DNA of 13,947 bases from an uncultured beta proteobacterium. GTDB taxonomy: Bacteria > Pseudomonadota > Gammaproteobacteria > Burkholderiales > Burkholderiaceae_C. Below the pieces are notes generated by a model, which was not told the origin of the DNA, searched no databases, and was given only the letters and a program-made list of their open reading frames with translations. Location: contig CAIOLZ010000372.1 in the NCBI GenBank assembly GCA_903859265.1, positions 1-13,947 on the forward strand. The letters are read 5' to 3'. Below, piece after piece: positions 1 through 6,351 of this stretch. The position numbers and the translations under genes were made by a program. Within the stretch, counting starts at the first letter, position 1. Each line of letters begins with the position of its first letter.

Positions 1-570
1 GGCCTGGCGCAAAGCAAAGGCTACCGGGAATTCAAGGTCAGCGACGGGTACCGGGACCCCGTGCGCTCGGTGCTGTTAACGGCTGTTGAGCCAAGCCCGG
101 CTCCCCGTCAAGGGCATACGCTTCCCCGACCATCCATCCATCGCAATGCAGCGACACAGCAATACGGGGTTGTGCAGTGTGGACGCATGCTGTTTGCATT
201 GTCCAGCGCGCATGTGGTGGAGGCGGTGTCAACAACCGACCTGACCGCGCCGGCTGCGGCTTCGGACTCCTTGGGGCTGATGAAGTACACCAGCGCCGGT
301 CAGTTGGCGGTTCTCCCTGCTTACGACAGTTGCAAGCTAACCGGCCAGGACCCGATTAGCGACGTATCCAAAGCGGTAGCGATCATTCTCCGGGGAGCGC
401 ATCAGAATATTGCGCTTTTGGTAGACCGGTTGGTGGACGTCATCGAATGCAATGCACTGGAACCACCACCGGGTGGTATCAGTGCGGACTCGCCCTGGAT
501 CAATGGATTCATTCACGACAATCAGGTCGATTCCGAACCTGTCTTTGCGCTGGACCCCGCTGGTTTATGA
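1..570 (+). CDS. CheW-like domain protein, C-terminal part (5' end outside window)
   Basis: The frame is open from the first base to a TGA at 568-570, giving 189 visible residues. The first ~30 residues (GYREFKVSDGYRDPVRSVL) resemble the end of a cache/sensor-type segment seen ahead of CheW domains in some Comamonadaceae proteins; this is a memory-based, weak match. From about residue 55 (YGVVQCGRMLFALSSAHVVEAV) to the end the pattern is CheW-like: a beta-rich SH3-type fold with a CG.MLFAL strand, a VLPAYD strand, an IALLVDRLVDVIE strand and a final PVFALDPAGL. CheW domains couple receptors to the CheA kinase in the cytoplasm, so a chemotaxis scaffold or adaptor role is likely. A GTG at 61 is an internal possible start, but no break upstream supports it. 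The gene ends 11 bases before an inverted-repeat element, so its natural C-terminus may have been trimmed. Confidence 0.7.
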   Translation, partial: GLAQSKGYREFKVSDGYRDPVRSVLLTAVEPSPAPRQGHTLPRPSIHRNAATQQYGVVQCGRMLFALSSAHVVEAVSTTDLTAPAAASDSLGLMKYTSAGQLAVLPAYDSCKLTGQDPISDVSKAVAIILRGAHQNIALLVDRLVDVIECNALEPPPGGISADSPWINGFIHDNQVDSEPVFALDPAGL

Positions 571-581
571 GTTCAGGTCTT

Positions 582-777
582 GTTGTTGTGGCCCTTTATG
601 AGCGCTAACGGTGTCCACAATTTTCGCCGGCAGATTTTCACATGAAGCCCGCATCGATAAAGGCTTTTCGAGGCATTGGAATTAAATTCAGGGCGTTGCC
701 GTGCGGAAACACTTTGGACTGGCCGAGTCCAATGATCTTGCTAATGTGGGATGCGGAATTTCAGAGGCCACAACAAC
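582..777. mobile_element. Short inverted-repeat-bounded (MITE-like) element, left copy
   Basis: A perfect 12-bp inverted repeat, GTTGTTGTGGCC at 582-593 and GGCCACAACAAC at 766-777, bounds about 196 bp. The interior is an inverted, diverged copy of the element at 8461-8793. Shared blocks include GATAAAGGCTTT (656-667 here, minus strand of 8702-8713 there) and ATCTTGCTAATGTGG (735-749 here, minus strand of 8620-8634 there), with most bases between them also matching. There is no convincing gene inside. It looks like an internally shortened relative of the right copy. The family is not recognised, and no clear target duplication is visible. Confidence 0.65.
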
Positions 778-968
778 GGGTGTATGCGCAAAAGCAGTCT
801 GCGCAAGACCAAGCAGCCATGGACGTGATCAAGGGGATATCCCCAGTGGCGTGGCAGCACATCAACTTGATTGGACGGTTCGAATTCAGCGCGGCAGACT
901 CGAAAGTTGACATTGACGCCTTGGTTGAACGCTACGCGGACCAGGACTACTGGAACAAGTCCATGTAG
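778..968 (+). pseudogene. Tn3-family transposase (TnpA) C-terminal remnant
   Basis: The last ~60 codons before the TAG at 966-968 contain ISPVAWQHINLIGRFEF followed by DIDALVERYADQDYW. This is the typical C-terminal signature of Tn3-family transposases (ISP.AWQHIN..GRFEF). Those enzymes are about 950-1000 residues long, so only the extreme C-terminus survives and the catalytic DDE region is missing. The open frame can be read back to an ATG at 642, but that part lies in the inverted-repeat element and does not look like transposase. The element therefore abuts, and probably truncated, the transposase. No product is expected to be functional. Confidence 0.75.
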
Positions 969-1047
969 CCGACCGCAGAGGCCATTTAGGCTAACTTTAC
1001 ATTTTTGGCGGGTTGGGCACTATTAGCCACTCACCAACGATAGGCCC

Positions 1048-1067
1048 CACGGTGAAAAAGCACCGTG
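1048..1067. terminator. Perfect stem-loop downstream of the tetraheme cytochrome gene
   Basis: CACGGTG (1048-1054) and CACCGTG (1061-1067) form a perfect 7-bp stem around a 6-base loop. It lies 60-80 bases past the last minus-strand cytochrome gene, a sensible place for the end of that transcript. Neither strand has a run of T after the stem, so it is not a textbook intrinsic terminator. It could be an RNA 3' end stabiliser or chance. The rest of 969-1127 holds nothing I can identify. Confidence 0.35.
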
Positions 1068-1127
1068 CGGCAGCGCACCCGGTCTGAGCGCCAGACGGAC
1101 TGCGAAGCCGTACGTCCCGCTAAATCT

Positions 1128-1724
1128 TTATTCGTCCGGATCGACATACTCTTTGGGCAGGTGGTGGGCAATGCCTTTGTGGCAGTCGATACAGGTCTTG
1201 CCTTCTTCCTTGGCCGCCATGTGCTTCTTGTAGGGCGTCTGCTTTTGCAATTCGGCGCTCATAGCTTCAAAACTGTGGCAGTTACGGCATTCCTGCGAGT
1301 TGTTCGCCTTCATGCGTTCCCATTCGTGGCCGGCCAGCTCCATACGCTTGGCTTCAAATTTCTCTTTGGTATCAATGGCGCCGGTAATTTTTCCCCAGAC
1401 CTCAAAAGCAGCCTTGGCCTTGCGAATCATTTTCGGGCCCCACTCCCGCGGCACGTGGCAATCCGAGCAAATGGCGCGCACGCCGGTGCGGTTGCTGTAG
1501 TGGATGGTCTCTTTGTATTCCTGGTACACGTTATCGCGCATCTCATGGCAGGTCGTACAGAACCCCAGCGTGTTGGTCATCTCCAGACCGGTGTGAAAGC
1601 CGCCCCAGAAAAGAATACCCAAGGTAAACGCGATCAGGCCGATGGCCATCACCGAATATTTGGCGCTGGGCTTGCGCAGAACGTTCCACATGCGGCGCAG
1701 AACGCCAGGGTTTTGAGTATCCAT
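1128..1724 (-). CDS. cymA: NapC/NirT-family tetraheme cytochrome c, CymA-like quinol-linked hub
   Basis: The 198-residue protein has one N-terminal membrane anchor (about residues 23-43, VMAIGLIAFTLGILFWGG) and a periplasmic domain with four CxxCH heme sites: CTTCH at 56, CSDCH at 86, CRNCH at 146 and CIDCH at 178. Size and layout match CymA/NapC/NrfH proteins, which exchange electrons between the membrane quinone pool and periplasmic multiheme cytochromes. It follows the barrel gene by 8 bp and is the last gene of the minus-strand operon. Together with MtoA/MtrA- and MtoB/MtrB-like neighbours it would be the inner-membrane station of the electron conduit. In Fe(II) oxidisers the equivalent gene is called cymA or mtoC. 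The family call is firm; the direction of electron flow is not shown by sequence. Confidence 0.93.
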   Translation of the reverse strand: MDTQNPGVLRRMWNVLRKPSAKYSVMAIGLIAFTLGILFWGGFHTGLEMTNTLGFCTTCHEMRDNVYQEYKETIHYSNRTGVRAICSDCHVPREWGPKMIRKAKAAFEVWGKITGAIDTKEKFEAKRMELAGHEWERMKANNSQECRNCHSFEAMSAELQKQTPYKKHMAAKEEGKTCIDCHKGIAHHLPKEYVDPDE

Positions 1725-1732
1725 ATTCAGCT

Positions 1733-4120
1733 TTAGAAGTTGTACACGTAAGACACCGAAAACAGATTAGCCGTGTAGTTATTGGCGCTCTGGTTAGTCG
1801 GCATGAGGGTGTTGGGCGTCGCGCCGTACTGCAAACCGTTGTAGTAGTAATCCGTGCTGTGCATCAACTGGTACATATAGCCCACGGCGACGCTGGACTT
1901 TTTGTCCACCTTGTAAATACCGGTGACTTTGAGCGTGATCACTTCGCTGGTGATGTCAGGTAAGGCACCGCAGGACAGTATGCTCGATGAATAGCAATAC
2001 GCTGGCGTCGCGTCGCTGGACTTGCCGGCGTAATTGAGCGCGGTTGCGTAATTGGTACCGCCGGATGAATAACTCACGTCGCCTAGAAGTTCGAGCTTGC
2101 CGCCGGCCAATCCATCCTGCTTGAGGTTGAGGCCGATGGTCGTATCGTCATCGCGTAGCGAATTGGTCCAGCTGCTATTCGCCGGGACATTGATCTTGTT
2201 AGCCCCGGCAGCGCTGGCCGCTACGTTTTGTTGATTGGTCATATCGCGCTGACGGTGCTGCTGCGTGATATAGGCTGAGAAAGCCCCGTTTTCAGAGTAG
2301 TTGTACGTGGAGTCCAGGTTCGCACTCCAGCCACTACCGGCCTGTACTCCATACGTGGAGTCGTACTTGTCATCCGTATACTTGGCGCTGGCGCCGAAGG
2401 ACAACTGCTCACTGGCTTGCAAGGTAGCGCCGAGCTTGAGCAGCTGTTCTTGACGTGAAGCGTCAAAGTACGGATAAAAGCCGCGGAAGTCGCCGCCGTT
2501 CTGGCCTCGCACCAACAAGGCGGAAGCAACTGTGGGATTCAGATTACCGTTGGTACTGATAAACGCTGCAATGGCATTCGGGTCTGAATTGGTTTTGCGG
2601 TCGCTAAAGCTGTAACCCAGGTTGAGGTTCAGGTCTTCCCTGGCCTTGACGCGGTAGTTGGCACTGACCTTGTCGTCAGCGCTGTCGGTGGCAACCACAC
2701 AATTGGTGCCTGCGGGGTAATTGACTACGCCTGCGGGATAGGCAGTCACCAAGGTGGTGCTCAAATTGTTGGCGGTGCCGACTGCATAGTTGTTGCACCA
2801 GCGTTTGACATCTTCGCGGGTGTAGGCCAGATTAACGCGCTGGGATTTATCAATGCGATAGTCGCCGGCAAATTCCGTAACCGTCTTGCGGTTGCTCAGC
2901 GGCGTATTCGGATAGAAAGCCGCATTGTTGGCGCTGCCGCTGATGGCATTGAAATTGTAGATGTCCGACACCGTCTGGTTGTCGCGCTGGTCATATTTAA
3001 TGCCGGCGGAAAGCAGCAGGTCCCGTGTCGTCTGGTCAGTGAGCTTGAGGTCGGCATGGGTGTTGACCACCAGACCATCCAGCGATGTCTTTGCGTTGCC
3101 CGGTGCCGTATTGCCCGTGATGTACATCGCTGAATCCACCACAAACGGATCGTTCTGTGTATTGCGCCCGTAGGACAGCGAGCCTGTCAGTTTGGTCCTG
3201 GGCGAGAACTTGTAGCCGCCGGCCAGACTCAACTGGTGAAAGTCATTGCTGGGCATGGTGCTCATGGTTTGCAGTGCACTCGCGCCTTGGTATGTCTGGA
3301 AGATCACCCGGTCGCTGCCTTCCTTGAAGTACGAGCCAAAGTACGACAGCGTCATATTGGCCTGGTCACCCGTCCAGTTGGCAGCCAGATTCAGGGTATC
3401 AGTCTGGTAGTTGGTGGGATTGGGGAGAATGGAAACCACCTCGCCCGAGGCCCCTCCGATACCTGCTGACCCAAATGACATTAGCTTGGCACCGGACTGG
3501 TCCAAGTGGTTGAAGTCCACCTTGAAGTCCCAGCGCGCATTCAGGTTGTAGACGGCATTCAGCGAAGTGTTCTGTCGGGTGGTGCTCACGTCCAGGTTAT
3601 GCAGCGCAATTTTTTGTGCGGCGGTCAAGGCATCGGTGTTATTGGCGAGGCCAAAGTTCGCAGGCAGCGTGAATGTGTTGCCGCCGTTGGTGCCGTTGTA
3701 CGGTGTCTGGTAGGTGTCGGAGAAGTTGTGCTGCAAGGCGTCATAACCGATGCCCAGGCTCCAGAGACCCTGGTTGGCCACATTGGCGTTGAACTCGCGG
3801 GAGGTGGTGCCCAGGTCATTGGCGCGGAACTGCCAGCGGTAGGTGCCGCCCTCCTGGGTGTAGGCATCACCACCACGGATGTTGACGTTGGCGATCGGGT
3901 ATACACCCTCTTTATTGATGCCGTTGTACTGCCCGAATTTGGCGGAACTGATGGGCATATTGCTGACGCCCACCTCCAGCGTACTGACCGGCTGCGTGAG
4001 CGCCAGCACATCTTCGCTTTGTGCACGACCGGCCTGGGGTAGACCCAAGGAGACCAAGAGCGCAGCTTGCAAAGCAAGGGGAAGCGTCCTTAAGCGCGGA
4101 ATCATCGGTTTGGTTTTCAT
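1733..4120 (-). CDS. mtoB: MtrB/PioB/MtoB-family decaheme-associated outer-membrane beta-barrel
   Basis: The 795-residue precursor has a signal peptide (residues 1-33, ending GRA before QSEDV). A long region of alternating aromatic and polar strands follows, with recurrent Y/F-rich segments, many N, S and T residues, and a C-terminal aromatic (VSYVYNF) typical of outer-membrane barrels. Early motifs (EGVYPIANVNIRGGDAY, YRWQFRANDLGTTSRE) are the kind seen in the MtrB/PioB family. The barrel sheathes the decaheme cytochrome so electrons can cross the outer membrane. Start at 4120 is supported by AAGAGG seven to eight bases upstream. The gene starts 16 bp after the decaheme gene, the usual A-B pairing. 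The N-terminal CXXC motif of Shewanella MtrB is absent. Two cysteine pairs occur in likely loops (WCNNY...TNCVV, YCYSSSILSCG). Confidence 0.92.
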   Translation of the reverse strand: MKTKPMIPRLRTLPLALQAALLVSLGLPQAGRAQSEDVLALTQPVSTLEVGVSNMPISSAKFGQYNGINKEGVYPIANVNIRGGDAYTQEGGTYRWQFRANDLGTTSREFNANVANQGLWSLGIGYDALQHNFSDTYQTPYNGTNGGNTFTLPANFGLANNTDALTAAQKIALHNLDVSTTRQNTSLNAVYNLNARWDFKVDFNHLDQSGAKLMSFGSAGIGGASGEVVSILPNPTNYQTDTLNLAANWTGDQANMTLSYFGSYFKEGSDRVIFQTYQGASALQTMSTMPSNDFHQLSLAGGYKFSPRTKLTGSLSYGRNTQNDPFVVDSAMYITGNTAPGNAKTSLDGLVVNTHADLKLTDQTTRDLLLSAGIKYDQRDNQTVSDIYNFNAISGSANNAAFYPNTPLSNRKTVTEFAGDYRIDKSQRVNLAYTREDVKRWCNNYAVGTANNLSTTLVTAYPAGVVNYPAGTNCVVATDSADDKVSANYRVKAREDLNLNLGYSFSDRKTNSDPNAIAAFISTNGNLNPTVASALLVRGQNGGDFRGFYPYFDASRQEQLLKLGATLQASEQLSFGASAKYTDDKYDSTYGVQAGSGWSANLDSTYNYSENGAFSAYITQQHRQRDMTNQQNVAASAAGANKINVPANSSWTNSLRDDDTTIGLNLKQDGLAGGKLELLGDVSYSSGGTNYATALNYAGKSSDATPAYCYSSSILSCGALPDITSEVITLKVTGIYKVDKKSSVAVGYMYQLMHSTDYYYNGLQYGATPNTLMPTNQSANNYTANLFSVSYVYNF

Positions 4121-4136
4121 GATCGAACCTCTTCAA

Positions 4137-5144
4137 TCACCGTTGGAAGTAGCCACCGGCGGGACTATTGGAGCCGTGGACCTGGCGATGGCAATTCATA
4201 CACGCTGCACCCACCAGATTCTTGTTGGGATACTGGACAACTCCGGCCGGTGTCTTGGTAGATAGACCGCCCTGGTAACCGGCGGCGTTGGGGCCAGCAG
4301 GCGTGTTGCTGGCGTGGGTACCGTCATGGCATTCCTGGCACAGGAACGGTGGCCGCGATTTCAACAGCGGTGTGATGTTCGAGCCGTGCGGCGAGTGGCA
4401 ATTTGCACAGTCCTCAGTCACTGGCTGGTGCTCGAACAGGAACGGCCCACGCTTCTCGGCGTGACACTGGTAGCACGTCTCGGTCACGGTGTTCTTTTTC
4501 AATAACTTAGGACCGGTAGATCCGTGCGGGTTGTGGCAATCAGAGCAGACCACCTTGCCCTCTTCAATCGGGTGGTGCGACATCTTCTTGCTGTCGGCGC
4601 GCTGTTCTTTATGGCAAGCAAAGCAAACTTCCGTTTGCGTTTTCTTGTCGAGCAGCTTGTCTTTGGGCCGGTGCACTACGTGGCAGTCGTTGCACGCCAC
4701 ACCATTGGCATCGTGCTGTGCGCCATCCCAGTTGTTGCGCTTGCCGCCTTTGTGGCAGGCCAAGCACTGCGCGGCGCGTTCCTTGTTATCAGTACGCTCA
4801 TACACGCCCTTCTTAAACACGACATCGGGTGCGGGGCGACCCTTGCCATCGGTATCACCCTTCAGGTGGTCCGCACTGGCACCGTGGCAGGACTGGCAGG
4901 TAGGGGTTCGGGCGTCGCCGCGCACGCCATGTTTGGTTTGGTAAATCGACAGGATGGGAGCGGTCTCGCTCTCATCATGGCACTTGGTGCAAAGAGCGTC
5001 TTTGGCCAATGCCTCTTTGGCGACCACTTGCGCCGAGCGTTCCCCGATATCCGGCAGCTTGGTATCCTCCGCTGCTGTCTGTGAAAACGCAAATGTCGAT
5101 GCCGAAAGCAAGCAGGCGACGATGATGGACTGTATGCCTTTCAT
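4137..5144 (-). CDS. mtoA: Decaheme periplasmic cytochrome c, MtoA/MtrA/DmsE family
   Basis: The 335-residue protein has a Sec signal peptide (MKGIQSIIVACLLSASTFAFSQ) and ten CxxCH heme sites, at residues 52, 83, 127, 151, 174, 200, 224, 246, 269 and 315. Length and heme count equal MtrA/MtoA (about 330 residues, ten hemes), which sit inside the outer-membrane barrel as an electron wire. The frame is open upstream to 5309, but the start is placed at the ATG at 5144. It begins a clean signal peptide and has a purine-rich GGAAAGGG just upstream, whereas the extra 55 residues overlap the cytochrome c gene and look non-coding. The barrel partner follows 16 bp downstream. MtrA (reduction), MtoA and PioA (oxidation) cannot be told apart by eye. 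The short length argues against the N-terminally extended PioA type. Confidence 0.94.
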   Translation of the reverse strand: MKGIQSIIVACLLSASTFAFSQTAAEDTKLPDIGERSAQVVAKEALAKDALCTKCHDESETAPILSIYQTKHGVRGDARTPTCQSCHGASADHLKGDTDGKGRPAPDVVFKKGVYERTDNKERAAQCLACHKGGKRNNWDGAQHDANGVACNDCHVVHRPKDKLLDKKTQTEVCFACHKEQRADSKKMSHHPIEEGKVVCSDCHNPHGSTGPKLLKKNTVTETCYQCHAEKRGPFLFEHQPVTEDCANCHSPHGSNITPLLKSRPPFLCQECHDGTHASNTPAGPNAAGYQGGLSTKTPAGVVQYPNKNLVGAACMNCHRQVHGSNSPAGGYFQR

Positions 5145-5193
5145 GGCCAACCCTTTCCCAAAAATGCTGATGTCAGTGGAACCTGGCCAAAAA

Positions 5194-5550
5194 CTATTGC
5201 GACAAAATCCACTCGACCAGGTTCTTGATCTGGGCCATGTCTTTGGGAGGCGAGGTCTTGACGATCTTGTGCTCCTCTTCGTGGCCATCGGGGAACTTGG
5301 CCTTTTCACCGGAGGTGACGTGCTCGATCAGGCGCGCTTCCGCGTTGGCTTTGCCACGGTACTTTTCGGCTACCTTGTTGTAGGCTGGGCCGTCTTTGTC
5401 TTTGTCAACGGCGTGGCATTTAAAGCAATTGTTTTGGCGGGCAAGCGCCTTGGCAGCATCGACGTCCACGGCCCATGCGGACGGGACAAATACGGCTGCC
5501 AAAGTAGCAGTGGCCAGACCGACTAAAACTGTGCGTGATGTTGAGACCAT
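5194..5550 (-). CDS. mtoD: Monoheme class I cytochrome c, MtoD-like
   Basis: A small secreted cytochrome of 118 residues has a signal peptide (about residues 1-27, ending SAWA), one CFKCH heme site at residue 42 and a likely axial methionine at residue 105 in PPKDMAQIKNLVEWIL. This is the standard class I fold order. The ATG at 5550 is preferred over the GTG at 5559 because AAGGTGA lies five bases before the ATG and overlaps the GTG. It probably shuttles electrons in the periplasm between the decaheme protein and inner-membrane partners. It is the first gene of the electron-transfer operon, 49 bp before the decaheme gene. The gene order D-A-B-CymA matches my recollection of the Sideroxydans mto cluster, which is why the symbol is offered; a generic cytochrome c5/c551-type name is equally safe. 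Confidence 0.85.
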   Translation of the reverse strand: MVSTSRTVLVGLATATLAAVFVPSAWAVDVDAAKALARQNNCFKCHAVDKDKDGPAYNKVAEKYRGKANAEARLIEHVTSGEKAKFPDGHEEEHKIVKTSPPKDMAQIKNLVEWILSQ

Positions 5551-5584
5551 AGCGTTCACCTTAAGTTGACGTTGAACAAATGCT

Positions 5585-5605
5585 GTGCGCCCACGCGCAC
5601 TTTTT
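5585..5605. promoter_or_regulatory. GC-rich hairpin in the leader of the cytochrome operon
   Basis: GTGCGC (5585-5590) and GCGCAC (5595-5600) form a perfect 6-bp stem around CCAC, followed on the plus strand by TTTTT. As a plus-strand signal it would be an intrinsic terminator, but no plus-strand gene lies upstream. On the minus strand it falls about 35 bases before the cytochrome start, so it would be a 5' leader hairpin or an operator dyad. Confidence 0.4.
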
Positions 5606-5665
5606 ACAAGCTCAATTTTCTCGAGACGGTGCAGATGGCGATATAGGCGGAGGATGAAACTGGCT

Positions 5666-5681
5666 ATAGGAAAATTCCTAT
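5666..5681. promoter_or_regulatory. Palindrome ATAGGAA-AA-TTCCTAT, candidate operator
   Basis: A perfect 7-bp dyad with a 2-bp centre sits in the 153-bp gap between the response-regulator stop and the first cytochrome gene, about 115 bp before that start. Its short, tight symmetry suits a dimeric helix-turn-helix regulator, and the gene just upstream encodes a NarL/FixJ-type one. As an alternative it could be a weak terminator for the regulator gene, but it is AT-rich and has no following T tract. The assignment is inference. Confidence 0.45.
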
Positions 5682-5703
5682 TCGAAGCACTTGGTGGACT
5701 GGT

Positions 5704-6351
5704 TTACTGCTTTGATTCATCCAGCAGTTTGTGGTCCAGGGCATAACGCACCAGGTCCACCGGACTGCTCATGTTCATCTTGTTGAGGATATGGGTCTTG
5801 TGGGTGCTGACCGTCTTCACACTCAGCGATAGCTCCTCGGCGATGGTGGTCAGCCGCACGCCCCGCACCAGGCGGCTAAACACCTCGAACTCCCGGTCGG
5901 TGAGCAGGGTATGAGGCATCACCTCCTTGTGCGGAGACGCATCGGTGGCCAGCAGCTCGGCCACCGTGGGGCTGATGAACACGCCACCGAATGCCACCTT
6001 GCGCATGGCCGGCAACAGTAAATCGGTGTCGCCTTCTTTCGAAAGGTATCCCGAGGCACCGGCACGGATGGCCCGCACCGCATATTGCTCTTCGTGGTGC
6101 ATGCTGAACACCAGAATCGGCAGGCGCGGGCACTCCGCGTTGACCATGCGGATCAACTCCAGACCGTTTCGGCCCGGCATGGATATATCCAGCACCAGCA
6201 AGCTCCAGGTGCGTGCGCGGACTTGCTCCATGACCGCGTTGCTATTGGCCGCTTCGCCGGCTACCACCATATCGTCAGTATCGGCCAGGATTTTTTTCAG
6301 TCCATCGCGGATGATGGCGTGGTCATCGGCCACTAAAACTTCGAGTTTCAT
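5704..6351 (-). CDS. NarL/FixJ-family response regulator
   Basis: The 215-residue protein has a receiver domain (residues ~3-120) with acidic D9-D10, phospho-acceptor D55 in LLVLDISMPG, S83 in the T/S position and K105 in GYLSKEG. A LuxR-type helix-turn-helix follows at ~148-210 (LTDREFEVFSRLVRG, IAEELSLSVKTVSTHKTHILNKM). All key residues for phosphorylation and DNA binding are in place. Its ATG overlaps the TGA of the kinase gene as ATGA, which indicates translational coupling and a cognate pair. It is on the same strand as, and 153 bp upstream of, the cytochrome operon, so control of that operon is the simplest reading. Confidence 0.93.
   Translation of the reverse strand: MKLEVLVADDHAIIRDGLKKILADTDDMVVAGEAANSNAVMEQVRARTWSLLVLDISMPGRNGLELIRMVNAECPRLPILVFSMHHEEQYAVRAIRAGASGYLSKEGDTDLLLPAMRKVAFGGVFISPTVAELLATDASPHKEVMPHTLLTDREFEVFSRLVRGVRLTTIAEELSLSVKTVSTHKTHILNKMNMSSPVDLVRYALDHKLLDESKQ

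Noticed and set aside
585..777. Integron attC-like site in the left element
   Set aside because: GCTAAC and GTTAG-like cores occur, but the paired core-site layout is not there and no integrase or cassette structure is seen.
642..968. Intact 108-residue protein from the ATG at 642
   Set aside because: The first ~45 codons lie in the repeat element and only the end resembles Tn3 transposase, so it is treated as a remnant.
969..1040. Tn3-type 38-bp terminal repeat just after the transposase stub
   Set aside because: CTAACTTTACATTTTTGGCG is loosely similar to an inner repeat end, but the outer CCCC/GGGG terminus is missing.
1065..1736. 223-codon plus-strand open frame opposite the tetraheme cytochrome
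   Set aside because: The minus strand carries four heme motifs and a membrane anchor; the plus frame has no recognisable features.
3506..4042. 178-codon plus-strand open frame inside the barrel gene
   Set aside because: Antisense shadow of a high-GC gene; the minus strand has a full family match.
4524..5084. 186-codon plus-strand open frame opposite the decaheme cytochrome
   Set aside because: Antisense shadow; its hydrophobic look comes from complements of the lysine- and histidine-rich heme protein.
5145..5309. N-terminal extension of the decaheme cytochrome to 5309 (55 more residues)
   Set aside because: It overlaps the monoheme cytochrome gene out of frame, is low in protein-like character, and the ATG at 5144 starts a clean signal peptide with a ribosome site.
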